NCBI GenBank assembly: GCA_949948825.1
Contig: CATLIJ010000005.1
Coordinates: 1-24,209, forward strand
Source of the DNA: an uncultured Clostridiaceae bacterium
GTDB taxonomy: Bacteria; Bacillota; Clostridia; Lachnospirales; Lachnospiraceae
DNA: 24,209 nucleotides
Reading direction: 5' to 3'
In this document: positions 1-8,306 of the stretch, in pieces
Layout of the letters: each line of letters starts with the position of its first letter
How positions within the stretch are numbered: the stretch's first letter is position 1
Translations under genes and position numbers: made by a program
The notes under the pieces: generated by a model
Told to the model about the DNA's origin: nothing
Databases searched by the model: none
The model's input: the letters and a program-made list of their open reading frames with translations, nothing else

Positions 1-1037
1 TCCTCTTCCTCCAAAAACGCCATGGCTTTCCCCAAAAACTCTGAATCCGGCTTTTCCACCTGATAATATCCATACTGGTTTCCTGACTGCAGGCGGTCCT
101 TCTCCAAATCTGTGACCATCACCTGCTTTGCCCCATCCCGAAATGCCTGGTGAACATTCCGCAGAACCATGGATTCCCATTCTGAATCCCGGCACCGTTC
201 AATGAGAAAATAAGCAATCCCCTCCTTTTTCATGTGGGACTGAAGAATGTCATACTTCCAATCCTCATTTTCCCTGCGCCGCCACTGGGGCAGTTCCTCT
301 TCATATTCCATGCCTACCAGAGTCAGCCCGCGGGCCGGCGCTGTATCTCCGGCCCTGCGGCGGTCTCTTGCTGCCAGAATTGCTGCCATATCCTCCGGCG
401 GACAGGCTCCGGTTCCCACCCGCATCAAAGTTCCGGCAATAATTCTCACCATATGATACAAAAATCCGCTTCCGCTAATGCGGATGACAATACAGCTTCC
501 GTTTTTCTCCACATCCAGGGAATAAATGGTCCGGACCGTATCCTCCACTCCCTTTTTGGCAGTGGAGAAGCTTTTGAAATCATGCTCTCCCACCAAAAAT
601 CTGGCTGCCTGCCTCATCCGCTCCACATCTAAAGGATAATAGCAAAAATAGGAATACAACCTTTCTGTCGGCAGCAAAATCCGGCGGTTCCAGATCCGGT
701 ACTCATAAGTCTTGGTGCAGTTTTTCTTTCTTGGATGCCAGTCTAAGGGAACCTCCCGGGAGCTTTGAACACGAATGTCCTCTGGAAGGCTCTGATTGAC
801 AGCAAAGCAGATCTTGTCGGAAGCCATGGGATTCTCTGTGTCAAACACAGCCACATTTCCCAGTGAATGAACTCCTGCATCCGTCCGGCTGGCGCCGATT
901 ACCGCAATCGGCTCCTTCAGCAAAGCAGTCAGCTCCCGGTTGAGAACCTCTTCTATGGTAATTCCATTTTTCTGCAGCTGCCATCCGCAATAATTGGTTC
1001 CATCATATGCCACCACAAGCTTAATCCGCTTCCTCAT
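1..1037 (-). CDS. truA: tRNA pseudouridine(38-40) synthase TruA with C-terminal extension (3' end beyond window)
   Basis: TruA converts uridines 38-40 of the tRNA anticodon arm to pseudouridine. I translated the minus strand from ATG at 1037: 345 codons stay open to the window edge, so the stop lies outside. The TruA fold is clear: N-terminal VAYDGTNYCGWQ (residues 9-20), the catalytic motif SRTDAGVHSLG with the nucleophile at Asp53, KTYEYRIWN (109-117), FSTAKKG (157-163) and FLYHMVRIIAGTL (192-204). A normal TruA ends near residue 245-250, here after RGLTLVGMEYEE. About 95 further residues follow in frame (WKYDIL... to FLEEE), which I do not recognise. GAGGAG lies 8 nt before the ATG. The gene is 77 nt downstream of the J-like/TPR gene with no clear promoter between, so co-transcription is likely. 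Family call is very firm; the extension's function is unknown. Confidence 0.95.
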   Translation of the reverse strand, partial: MRKRIKLVVAYDGTNYCGWQLQKNGITIEEVLNRELTALLKEPIAVIGASRTDAGVHSLGNVAVFDTENPMASDKICFAVNQSLPEDIRVQSSREVPLDWHPRKKNCTKTYEYRIWNRRILLPTERLYSYFCYYPLDVERMRQAARFLVGEHDFKSFSTAKKGVEDTVRTIYSLDVEKNGSCIVIRISGSGFLYHMVRIIAGTLMRVGTGACPPEDMAAILAARDRRRAGDTAPARGLTLVGMEYEEELPQWRRRENEDWKYDILQSHMKKEGIAYFLIERCRDSEWESMVLRNVHQAFRDGAKQVMVTDLEKDRLQSGNQYGYYQVEKPDSEFLGKAMAFLEEE

Positions 1038-1114
1038 CTGTCCGACTCCTCATCTCCCTTGATCTGAAATCTCAATCTTACTTCCCTCTGATCAATAGCA
1101 CATCTCTTATATTT

Positions 1115-4018
1115 TTATGTATCCGATTCCCCCATAGCTGCCTTCAACCGGGCAATCTCCTTGGGGTAATAATCTGTCACAGAATATTCTCCTGCCTTTT
1201 CCATCCACTCCAGTGCCTTCTCCAGATTCCCCCGCCGTTCTTCTATCTTTGCCATATCTTCCAGGCCCTCATAGCACATGGGGGCATTGCAGGTAAAAAC
1301 TCCGTTTTGAAGGGACATAACCTGTTTGATGATCTCCTCTGCCTCCTCCAGACGGCCCATATGAATCAACACATCTGCTATACCCTCCAAATCACAGCAG
1401 CTTCTGGGATCTGATTCAATCTCCTTCTGATAATTTTCCAGAGATCGTTCATAGCACGGAAATGCCTCCTCCTGACGGTCCAGCTTCTCATATACCTCTC
1501 CCAGCTTCATCCATCCAAAAGTGCTTTCCGGTTCCAGCTCCACTGCCTTCTCCAAATAAGGAAGAGCCTCCTTGTATTGTTTCCGGTCTGCATAATATTG
1601 ACCAAAGCTTCTCCAGTTCCTGGCGCTTTTTGGCTCATGATCAACTGCCCGCTGATAATACTCCTCTGCCTTCTCATACTCCTTTGCCCGCTCCCAGCAA
1701 AGAGCAATCTCCCGGTAGGCCAGAGAAGTCTGAGACGGCTTTACCTCCATATAACGTCCCAGGCTGCGTACTGCCTCAGGATACTTTTTCTGAGCCCGCA
1801 GCACCTTAGCCTGAATCAGCAGAAGACTGCTGTCATTTGGCTGTCTTTCCAGCCCCTGCTTTAAATATTCCAAAGCCCGCTCATGCTGACGAGTCCGTTT
1901 CATCAGCCGGCACAAATCCCGAATCGCCTGAAAATTCCCGTTTTTCCACCCCTGCTCATAAGCTTCTGCTGCTTCCTCCCATTTGGCCTGCTCCTGCAGC
2001 ACATCTCCCAGGCTGTCCCAGGCCAAACCATAAGAACTGTCTCTTTCCAAAGCTTTCCGAAACCCTTCTTCCGCCTTATCAAACTCATATTGGGCCTGAA
2101 AAACCTTTGCCAGACGATAATGAATATAGTAATTATCCAATCCCTGGCTCATCATCATCCGGTACCAGGCTTTCTCCTCCTCATACCGCTCCAAATCATG
2201 GAGATACTGTCCCTTCATATACCGGCGCACCGAGCTGTCCTGATCTTGAATGGCCTTTTCAATCCAGCTGAGGGCTTCCTCCGGACGATTCAGGGCAGAA
2301 CAGACTGCTGCATACTCCTGACATAATACACCGATTTCTCCGGTATGCTCCACCAGTTCCTTTAAAATCTCTTCCGCCTTGTCATACTCCTCCAGCCCCC
2401 GCAAGGCCCGCACATAATAATAGCGGATCTGGGCGCTGATATATCCCTGTTCAAAAATCTGCTCTGCAGAATCCTTTACCTCCTTATACCGGTCATTATC
2501 CAGAAGAATCTCCATTCTTAAGTTAAATGCATTGCGGTGAAATCCGATCTCCAATGCTTTATCACACAATCGCTCCGCTTCTGCCAAAAGACCCTCATTA
2601 GACAAAATTTCCGCCCTTCGGTAATAAATCTCCGGCTCACCCGGATATTCCTCCTCCGCCAGCTCATAGATTTCCAATGCTCTCTGAGTGTCCCCGGCCA
2701 TCTTCTTGTCCTGCGCCAGATCCACATACATCTGCAAAGGCCGCTCCTGGCCCTCAAACAAATCCCATATTTCCTGGCGGTAATTTGCCGCCAGTTCATA
2801 ATCCTCTGTCTCATGGCAGCTTTTTGCCATCATAAACAGCCAGGACATCCTCTTTTCCTCGTCCGGCTCCTGATCCTCCAAAAGCTCCCTCACCCGTTCA
2901 TACCGCTCTGCCAGATGACAAATGTTTGCCAGCTGCCACCAGTCGTCAAATTCCGGTTCCTTTTCCAGCTGGTCGCAAAGCTCTGAAGCTGTATCCACAA
3001 TCTGCTCTTCAATGTATTCCCACCGGTCTTCCGAACACTCTCTTGCCCGACGAAAACAGGTAAGAGCCTGTGAAAGCTCCCCCTGCCTGCGCAAAAAGTC
3101 TCCCATCAGCTGCCAATACCCGGCAAACTCCGGCTCCTGTTCAATGAGAGATTTGATCAGCTCCCCCAACATCTCCATGTCTTCTCCCGAATCCTCATAA
3201 TCCAGAGAAGTCCTTACATACCAGTAGCAACTCCTGGGATTCTGCCCATCCTTTTCAAACAGCTCCTTTGCCAGTTCCCAGGCATGCTTCTCATTCCCCC
3301 GTTGCATAGCCTCATGGCGGACCCTAAGCAGAGACACATCCGGATGCTCCATACCCATGGCCTCCAGCTTGCCTAAAAGCTCCTCCACCACCTCCCGCTT
3401 CTTCTCTCCCAGGGCAGTCCTCAGAGAAAAGAACAGCTCACAAAATTCATCATAATCAAACCCCTCCCGGATCTCAAAGAGATCATACCGGAAGCTGTCC
3501 TCCTCCCGAATCCGGTCATACAGATAATCCAGAAATCCCTCCGGGAAATGGTTGTACAGCTCATCCTCTTCCTCTGTCCACCCAAAAATCTGATCAAACA
3601 CCTGATAGCAGGAATGGGGCAAATGGAAATGATCCATCAAAAATCCTAAAAAAGCCCAACCTGCCTCTCTCTGAGTCTCCAGCTCCCGGCATACCGGCAG
3701 AGCAAGAACCTTTCTCCATTCCTCTGGCTGAATCCGGCGTCCATAATCCTGATACACGGTCTCCACCTGCTTAAGGAAGTCCTGAATCTCCTCCCTTCCC
3801 ATCATCTCGCTTTGAATCAGGATTCCCTTTCCCCTGGTCTCCTGCTTTTCCCGCAGCTCCTTTGCCTCCTTTAATGCCTCCTCCAATGCTTCCCTCAGCT
3901 GCCGGAACCCTTCTGCATCCTCCTCCGGGTGATATCCGGGCAAACGCTCCAAATAAGCCTTTCGAATCTCTCCCTCATCTCCAGTTGCCTCTATGCCTAA
4001 AAATGTCCAACAATCCAT
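1115..4018 (-). CDS. Degenerate J-domain protein with long TPR array (~967 aa)
   Basis: Likely a cytoplasmic scaffold or co-chaperone-like protein; client and function unknown. Residues 1-50 resemble a J domain (MDCWTFLGIEA, then an IRKAYLERLPGYHP helix and EGFRQLREALEEA), but the HPD motif needed to stimulate DnaK reads HPE (residues 30-32). From about residue 260 to the end there are many TPR-like helical pairs, such as AWDSLGDVLQEQAKWEEAAE and FGWMKLGEVYEKLDRQEEAF. No signal peptide or membrane segment is visible. The frame is open up to 4114, but I start at ATG 4018: GGAAGG lies about 6 nt upstream, the J-like motif begins there, and the longer form would overlap ecfT. It sits 56 nt after ecfT and 77 nt before truA, so it probably belongs to the ecf-truA transcript. 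Proteins of this general type occur in Lachnospiraceae; this position between ecfT and truA is not the standard Firmicutes order. Confidence 0.88.
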   Translation of the reverse strand: MDCWTFLGIEATGDEGEIRKAYLERLPGYHPEEDAEGFRQLREALEEALKEAKELREKQETRGKGILIQSEMMGREEIQDFLKQVETVYQDYGRRIQPEEWRKVLALPVCRELETQREAGWAFLGFLMDHFHLPHSCYQVFDQIFGWTEEEDELYNHFPEGFLDYLYDRIREEDSFRYDLFEIREGFDYDEFCELFFSLRTALGEKKREVVEELLGKLEAMGMEHPDVSLLRVRHEAMQRGNEKHAWELAKELFEKDGQNPRSCYWYVRTSLDYEDSGEDMEMLGELIKSLIEQEPEFAGYWQLMGDFLRRQGELSQALTCFRRARECSEDRWEYIEEQIVDTASELCDQLEKEPEFDDWWQLANICHLAERYERVRELLEDQEPDEEKRMSWLFMMAKSCHETEDYELAANYRQEIWDLFEGQERPLQMYVDLAQDKKMAGDTQRALEIYELAEEEYPGEPEIYYRRAEILSNEGLLAEAERLCDKALEIGFHRNAFNLRMEILLDNDRYKEVKDSAEQIFEQGYISAQIRYYYVRALRGLEEYDKAEEILKELVEHTGEIGVLCQEYAAVCSALNRPEEALSWIEKAIQDQDSSVRRYMKGQYLHDLERYEEEKAWYRMMMSQGLDNYYIHYRLAKVFQAQYEFDKAEEGFRKALERDSSYGLAWDSLGDVLQEQAKWEEAAEAYEQGWKNGNFQAIRDLCRLMKRTRQHERALEYLKQGLERQPNDSSLLLIQAKVLRAQKKYPEAVRSLGRYMEVKPSQTSLAYREIALCWERAKEYEKAEEYYQRAVDHEPKSARNWRSFGQYYADRKQYKEALPYLEKAVELEPESTFGWMKLGEVYEKLDRQEEAFPCYERSLENYQKEIESDPRSCCDLEGIADVLIHMGRLEEAEEIIKQVMSLQNGVFTCNAPMCYEGLEDMAKIEERRGNLEKALEWMEKAGEYSVTDYYPKEIARLKAAMGESDT

Positions 4019-4074
4019 CTTTTCCTTCCCTTTCTGAACAGTTTCTGATTTTAAATCACCTTTTTGGCGGCGGA

Positions 4075-4866
4075 CTATCCAAGTAAAACCACTGCGGCCA
4101 AATATCCGGCACACACTAGATATCCCACATAATCCCGTCTCTCATACTGAAGAGGTTTCATCTTTGTCCTTCCATCCCCCCCATGATAGCAGCGGGCCTC
4201 CATTGCCATAGCCAGATCTGTGGCCCGACGGAAAGCAGAAATAAACAATGGCACTAAAAGAGGCACCATATTTTTGGCCTTCTGAATCAGATTCCCGCTC
4301 TCAAAATCCGCCCCCCGGGCCATCTGAGCCTTCATAATCTTGTCCGTCTCTTCCACCAGAATCGGAATAAACCTTAAGGCAATGGACATCATCATGGAAA
4401 TCTCATGAACTGGCACCCTGACTCTTTTTAAAAACCCAAGGCTCCTTTCCATACCATCCGTCAGCTGATTTGGCGTGGTGGTCAGAGTCATTACCGTGGA
4501 ACCGATTACCAGATAAATCAGCCGCAATGCCATAAAGCCTGCCAGACGCAGCCCTTCCCAGGTGATTTTTAAAAATCCCAGCCGAAACACCTCTGTTCCC
4601 GGAGTCAAAAACAGATTGAAGCTGACGCTGATGAGCAGCAAAAACAAAATTGCCTTCAATCCTCGCACCATAAATCCAAAAGGAACCCTTGACAGCCGAA
4701 TGACGAAAATCAAAAATACAGTAGCCACACCATAAGCAGCCAGACTTCCGGCAAAAAACAAGGAAATAATAAACACCATGGTCCCAAAAAGCTTTGTCCT
4801 CGGATCCATTCTGTGAAGCACTGAATCCACTGGATAATATTGTCCTAACGTAATATCCCGAATCAT
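4075..4866 (-). CDS. ecfT: ECF transporter transmembrane coupling subunit EcfT
   Basis: Membrane scaffold of group II energy-coupling factor transporters: it couples ATP hydrolysis by EcfA1/EcfA2 to vitamin or cofactor uptake by exchangeable S components. The protein has 263 residues, normal for EcfT. It begins IRDITLGQYYPVDS, has several hydrophobic segments (about 27-56, 70-88, 105-130, 250-262), and carries the two Ala-Arg coupling-helix motifs expected of EcfT (MARGADF with Arg184, and MEARCYHGG with Arg225). I chose ATG 4866, which overlaps the ecfA2 stop as ATGA, implying translational coupling. An in-frame ATG at 4890 exists but has no ribosome binding site and would deepen the overlap. 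No S-component gene is present, as is usual for the shared group II module. Confidence 0.95.
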   Translation of the reverse strand: MIRDITLGQYYPVDSVLHRMDPRTKLFGTMVFIISLFFAGSLAAYGVATVFLIFVIRLSRVPFGFMVRGLKAILFLLLISVSFNLFLTPGTEVFRLGFLKITWEGLRLAGFMALRLIYLVIGSTVMTLTTTPNQLTDGMERSLGFLKRVRVPVHEISMMMSIALRFIPILVEETDKIMKAQMARGADFESGNLIQKAKNMVPLLVPLFISAFRRATDLAMAMEARCYHGGDGRTKMKPLQYERRDYVGYLVCAGYLAAVVLLG

Positions 4867-5765
4867 TCCCCGCTGCCTGCCTTTCCCCATGTCTGCCTGC
4901 CGGACGCTTTCGCCCTCTCTGGCCTTAGCAGTTCTAAAATTGCATCCCTGGCCTCTTCTACAGTTGTAATATCCTCTGGTATGGAGATCCCATGCTCCCG
5001 AAGCTTGTGAACTACATAAGTAATCTGCGGCGCTGCCAGCCCCATCTCCTCCAGTTCTCTGTAGTGCGCAAACACTTCCCTGGGAGGTCCGTCAAACCGC
5101 TTCTCCCCATGATTCATCACCAGAATCCTGTCTGCGTACCGGGCAATATCCTCCATACTGTGAGATACCAGCACAATCGTCATCCCTCTGTCCTTGTGAA
5201 GCGCTGCAATCTCATCCAGAATTTCATCCCGCCCCCGCGGGTCCAGCCCTGCTGTGGGCTCATCCAGAATCAATACCTCTGGCTGCATGGCAAGCACTCC
5301 TGCAATCGCCACCCGTCTCTTCTGCCCTCCGGACAGCTCAAAGGGAGACTTATCCCAAAACCGTTCCTCCAGTCCTACCAAAGTCAGGGCCTCCCTTGCC
5401 CTTACCTCTGCCTCTTCCCTGGATAATCCCTGATTTTTAGGGCCAAAGCATACATCAGACAGCACATCCACCTCAAAAAGCTGATGCTCCGGATATTGAA
5501 AAACCAGCCCTACCCTGCTCCGCAGGTTTCTCCGGTCATACCCATCCCCATCAATATCTTCTCCGTTGTAATAAATCTTTCCGCTGCTGGCCTGAAGCAG
5601 CCCGTTTAAATGCTGAATCAGGGTGGATTTTCCCGACCCGGTATGCCCAATCAGTCCCACAAACTCCCCATCCCCAATCTCAAAACTCACATCCTTTAAA
5701 GCATACTGTTCAAAAGCTGTCCCTTCCCCGTATAAATGACATAAATGATCAGCCCTGATTGACAT
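4863..5765 (-). CDS. ecfA2: ECF transporter ATPase subunit EcfA2
   Basis: Second ATPase of the energy-coupling factor module; pairs with EcfA1 and binds EcfT on the cytoplasmic side. The 300 residues hold a full ABC nucleotide-binding domain: Walker A GHTGSGKST (40-48), Q-loop Gln90, signature LSGGQ (144-148), Walker B VLILDEP (164-170), D-loop GLDP, and the switch His202 in VSHSM. The C-terminal ~80 residues are the regulatory extension typical of EcfA proteins. ATG 5765 follows AGGAGG by 11 nt and lies inside the 3' end of ecfA1 (17-nt overlap), so translation is likely coupled. Neighbours ecfA1 and ecfT make the ECF assignment firm; which ATPase is 1 or 2 follows operon order. Confidence 0.95.
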   Translation of the reverse strand: MSIRADHLCHLYGEGTAFEQYALKDVSFEIGDGEFVGLIGHTGSGKSTLIQHLNGLLQASSGKIYYNGEDIDGDGYDRRNLRSRVGLVFQYPEHQLFEVDVLSDVCFGPKNQGLSREEAEVRAREALTLVGLEERFWDKSPFELSGGQKRRVAIAGVLAMQPEVLILDEPTAGLDPRGRDEILDEIAALHKDRGMTIVLVSHSMEDIARYADRILVMNHGEKRFDGPPREVFAHYRELEEMGLAAPQITYVVHKLREHGISIPEDITTVEEARDAILELLRPERAKASGRQTWGKAGSGE

Positions 5766-6675
5766 GTTCTCTTTGTCCTCCTGTAGGAATCCCGTTCTCT
5801 CTGTCTGCCTGCTGCTCCCTGAAAAGAGGAACCAAAGCCTCTGTCAGCTCCTCAATAGTCAAAATCCCGTCTGGCAGGTCCACTCCCTCTTTCTTCAGTT
5901 CATAGGCAAGCTCTGTTACCTGCGGCACATCCAGACGATATTCCTTAAGCTCCTTCACCCTGGAAAAAATCTCCCTTGGCGTCCCATCCATGACCAGATG
6001 TCCGTCATCCATCACAATCACCCGGTCCGCCTCAATCACCTCTTCCATATAATGGGTAATTAAAAGCACTGTAATTCCTTCTTTTTTGTTCAGCTCATGA
6101 ATGGTCCGGATCACATCCTTCCGTCCATTGGGGTCCAGCATTGCCGTAGGCTCGTCCAAAACAATACATCTGGGCTTCATAGCCATAACACCGGCAATCG
6201 CCACCCTCTGCTTTTGCCCTCCGGACAGCTTATTGGGAGACTTCATCCGGAAGGCTGTCATGCCTACTGCCTGGAGACTCTCCTCCACCCGCCTCCAGAT
6301 TTCGTCTGTGGGCACTCCCAGGTTCTCTGGCCCAAAGCCCACATCCTCCTCCACCACATTGCCAATAATCTGATTGTCCGGATTCTGAAACACCATTCCT
6401 GCAGTCTTCCGAATATCCCAAATATGGCTGTCATCTGTAGTTTTCATTCCTGAAATCCACACAGTTCCTTCTGTTGGCAGCAAAATCCCGTTGATCTGTT
6501 TGGCAAAGGTAGATTTGCCGGAACCGTTATGTCCCAGCACTGCCACAAAGTCACCCTCCCGAATGTCCAGGTCCAGCCCGTCAATGGCACGGTTCACTTC
6601 CTCAATCCGGTCCTCCTCATCTCTGCGGATATAATCAAAAATCAATTTAGATGCCTTAATAATCCCCATAGACAC
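5749..6675 (-). CDS. ecfA1: ECF transporter ATPase subunit EcfA1
   Basis: First ATPase of the ECF vitamin-uptake module. The 308 residues contain Walker A GHNGSGKST (48-56), Q-loop Gln97, signature LSGGQ (150-154), Walker B CIVLDEP (170-176), D-loop MLDP and switch His208. I take GTG 6675 as the start because AGGAGG lies 10 nt upstream of it; the in-frame ATG at 6669 would be 16 nt away. It is the first gene after a sigma-A-type promoter at 6733-6761, giving a ~50-nt leader, and heads ecfA1-ecfA2-ecfT. In many Firmicutes this gene directly follows rplQ; here a secreted-protein gene is interposed, which may explain the separate promoter. Confidence 0.95.
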   Translation of the reverse strand: MSMGIIKASKLIFDYIRRDEEDRIEEVNRAIDGLDLDIREGDFVAVLGHNGSGKSTFAKQINGILLPTEGTVWISGMKTTDDSHIWDIRKTAGMVFQNPDNQIIGNVVEEDVGFGPENLGVPTDEIWRRVEESLQAVGMTAFRMKSPNKLSGGQKQRVAIAGVMAMKPRCIVLDEPTAMLDPNGRKDVIRTIHELNKKEGITVLLITHYMEEVIEADRVIVMDDGHLVMDGTPREIFSRVKELKEYRLDVPQVTELAYELKKEGVDLPDGILTIEELTEALVPLFREQQADRENGIPTGGQREHVNQG

Positions 6676-6732
6676 TTTTTTGTTTCCTCCTGACGGCTTT
6701 TACTATTACTGCTTGCAACCATATGTTCCTCA

Positions 6733-6761
6733 ATTTTAAGCTATATTACAACTACCGTCAA
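6733..6761 (-). promoter_or_regulatory. Sigma-A-type promoter of the ecfA1-ecfA2-ecfT operon
   Basis: On the minus strand, -35 TTGACG (6756-6761) and -10 TAAAAT (6733-6738) are separated by exactly 17 nt. Transcription would start near 6726 and leave a leader of about 50 nt before the GTG of ecfA1. It lies just downstream of the terminator-like hairpin of the preceding gene, as expected for a new transcription unit. Prediction from sequence only. Confidence 0.85.
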
Positions 6762-6772
6762 GTAATTTCCAA

Positions 6773-6826
6773 GAGAAAACTGCTGCAAAACCTTTGGGCC
6801 TTCCCCTTGGTCTGCAGCAGTCTCTC
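6773..6826 (-). terminator. Probable terminator of the cell-wall-binding-repeat gene
   Basis: Minus strand, 6 nt after the stop codon: arms GAGACTGCTGCAGACC and GGTTTTGCAGCAGTTTTCTC can form a long stem (core CTGCTGCA/TGCAGCAG) around an inner GC-rich segment. A TTTTCTCTT stretch follows on the minus strand. The T-tract is weaker than ideal and the internal part is imperfectly paired, so termination may be partial. Confidence 0.65.
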
Positions 6827-6831
6827 CAATC

Positions 6832-8061
6832 CTATTTTCTCCAAATTCCATTCTCATCTACATAAAAAGTATCAATCCAGGTATTGACTGCCTTATTCCC
6901 TTCTCCGGGATAAAAATAATACCAGTCTTCTCCTACCTGATTCCACCCTTCCACCATAATTCCATCCTGATTTAAGTAGTAGATCTTTCCATTGACCTCT
7001 GCCCACTGGCTCTTCAGCATAGCTCCGAAAGAATCTCCTCCCACAGGATTCATATAATACCAGCGTCCCTCCGCCTGAATCCATCCGGTATGCAAATCTC
7101 CGTTTTCCGAAAGAAAATATGTCTTTCCATCTCTGTTCTGCCATCCCCGCAGCATCTTCCCATCCTCCTGGAACAGATACCAACGGTCATTTACATTCAG
7201 CCAGGAATCCCGCTGACAGGTGCCGTCAGGATAAAAATAATACCATTCATTATCCAGGTACTGCCATCCTACCTGCGTGTTGCCCGTAGGCCCCACTGCT
7301 GCCTCCGTCCTTCCAGATCCGTCTGACACATCCTCTCTGGCAATATAAAGCTCATCTGACTCAATCCACTCACTGCTCTTTCCGTAATTTTCATCTGTAC
7401 TGGTCTTTGCAATCGTCCGCACCCGGAAGGAATAGGTTCCTGCTGTAGTCATATATGGATAAAAATTAAAGGATGTGCTGGTAGTCTCCGCTGTATGCAC
7501 CTTTGCTGATCCCCGGCGCAGCACCACCTCATATTTGCCGGAATCTCCATCCTCCGGCTTTTCCCACCTTGCCATTCCCCTGGCATTGTCCTTCCAGTAA
7601 GCATCCTCTGGCGGTGAAAAATTCCCCTTGACCGGCTGTACCCGAATCCGTACCATCAGCGTGTCTGAATCCTCCCGCTTTGCACTGACAAAATCTCCGG
7701 ATCTTACAGACACATTACTGGAACGGTAGGTTCCCTTAAAATAATCCTCGGAACCAGCCCGCAGCCACACTTTCATCTCTGGTTTATCCCCCACCTCTAT
7801 GGTTCGGGAGGTGGATGTCACCCACTCAGCCCGGTCAACCGTGTATCGGTCTGTACTGGTGGATACAGAAATATCTCCGCTGTCTATGGAACCACTGTCA
7901 AGCCCAATATCCGGCAAGGTGCTTCCTGGCTCCAGCTTCGAATTGACCCGTATGGTAACACTTGTAATCACACGGTCCGCTGCAGCCGCATTCATAACGC
8001 TGGCTGACATTAAAATCACTGCCAAAGCTGTTGTCCAAATCCACTTCCTCTTTTTCATCAT
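6832..8061 (-). CDS. Secreted protein with Fn3-like region and cell-wall-binding (choline-binding-type) repeats
   Basis: Exported surface or extracellular protein of 409 residues. It has a signal peptide (MMKKRKW, hydrophobic core, then AAAA|D with likely cleavage near residue 28), an N-terminal beta-rich region of unknown type (about 29-150), a fibronectin-III-like region (about 154-243) and, from about 265 to the end, six or seven aromatic repeats (VGWQYLDNEWYYFYPDG, GWIQAEGRWYYMNP, GWNQVGEDWYYFYPG) typical of CW_binding/choline-binding repeats. No catalytic domain is recognised, so it is probably an adhesin or binding protein. ATG 8061 is chosen because GAGAGG lies 9 nt upstream; ATG 8058 is possible. 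It has its own promoter and terminator and divides rplQ from ecfA1, an unusual position for a surface-protein gene. Confidence 0.88.
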   Translation of the reverse strand: MMKKRKWIWTTALAVILMSASVMNAAAADRVITSVTIRVNSKLEPGSTLPDIGLDSGSIDSGDISVSTSTDRYTVDRAEWVTSTSRTIEVGDKPEMKVWLRAGSEDYFKGTYRSSNVSVRSGDFVSAKREDSDTLMVRIRVQPVKGNFSPPEDAYWKDNARGMARWEKPEDGDSGKYEVVLRRGSAKVHTAETTSTSFNFYPYMTTAGTYSFRVRTIAKTSTDENYGKSSEWIESDELYIAREDVSDGSGRTEAAVGPTGNTQVGWQYLDNEWYYFYPDGTCQRDSWLNVNDRWYLFQEDGKMLRGWQNRDGKTYFLSENGDLHTGWIQAEGRWYYMNPVGGDSFGAMLKSQWAEVNGKIYYLNQDGIMVEGWNQVGEDWYYFYPGEGNKAVNTWIDTFYVDENGIWRK

Positions 8062-8108
8062 CTTCTCATTCCTCTCCGGCAACTCATTTTGATTTCTTTG
8101 ACAATTTT

Positions 8109-8137
8109 ATTATAAACCAGGGCAATCTTATGGTCAA
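8109..8137 (-). promoter_or_regulatory. Sigma-A-type promoter of the cell-wall-binding-repeat gene
   Basis: Minus strand: -35 TTGACC (8132-8137), 17-nt spacer, perfect -10 TATAAT (8109-8114). Predicted start near 8102 gives a ~40-nt leader ending in the GAGAGG ribosome binding site. The promoter is about 100 nt beyond the alpha-operon terminator. AT-rich sequence upstream (8140-8180) could act as an UP-like element. Sequence prediction. Confidence 0.88.
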
Positions 8138-8239
8138 CTTACAATATTCTTACCAAAAATACAGATAATTTATTACTTTTTCGTCCGAAACACATTGGTA
8201 ATTCTTTCATTCCTCTCATTCCTTCTCTCTCCCCTTTAC

Positions 8240-8278
8240 ATAATAAAAACAGCTGCCTAAGACAGCTGTTTTTATTAT
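8240..8278 (-). terminator. Intrinsic terminator at the end of the alpha operon
   Basis: A perfect inverted repeat, ATAATAAAAACAGCTG and CAGCTGTTTTTATTAT (arms 8240-8255 and 8263-8278), surrounds a 7-nt loop. The minus-strand reading gives a stem followed by TTTTTATTAT, 28 nt after the rplQ stop. The symmetry puts a T-tract on both strands, so it could terminate in either direction, though no plus-strand gene needs it here. Confidence 0.93.
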
Positions 8279-8306
8279 ACATTTTCAAATTATTCAGGTA
8301 AAACCC

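Noticed and set aside
234..632. Plus-strand open frame opposite truA
   Set aside because: It is antisense to a clear TruA coding frame and its product resembles no protein family I know.
1038..1114. Separate promoter or terminator for truA
   Set aside because: Only a loose TTGATC...GATCAA inverted repeat and no acceptable -10/-35 pair are visible, so I assume co-transcription.
4019..4114. Longer N terminus for the J-like/TPR protein
   Set aside because: It would overlap ecfT by 40 nt, lacks a ribosome binding site, and precedes the J-like motif that begins at 4018.
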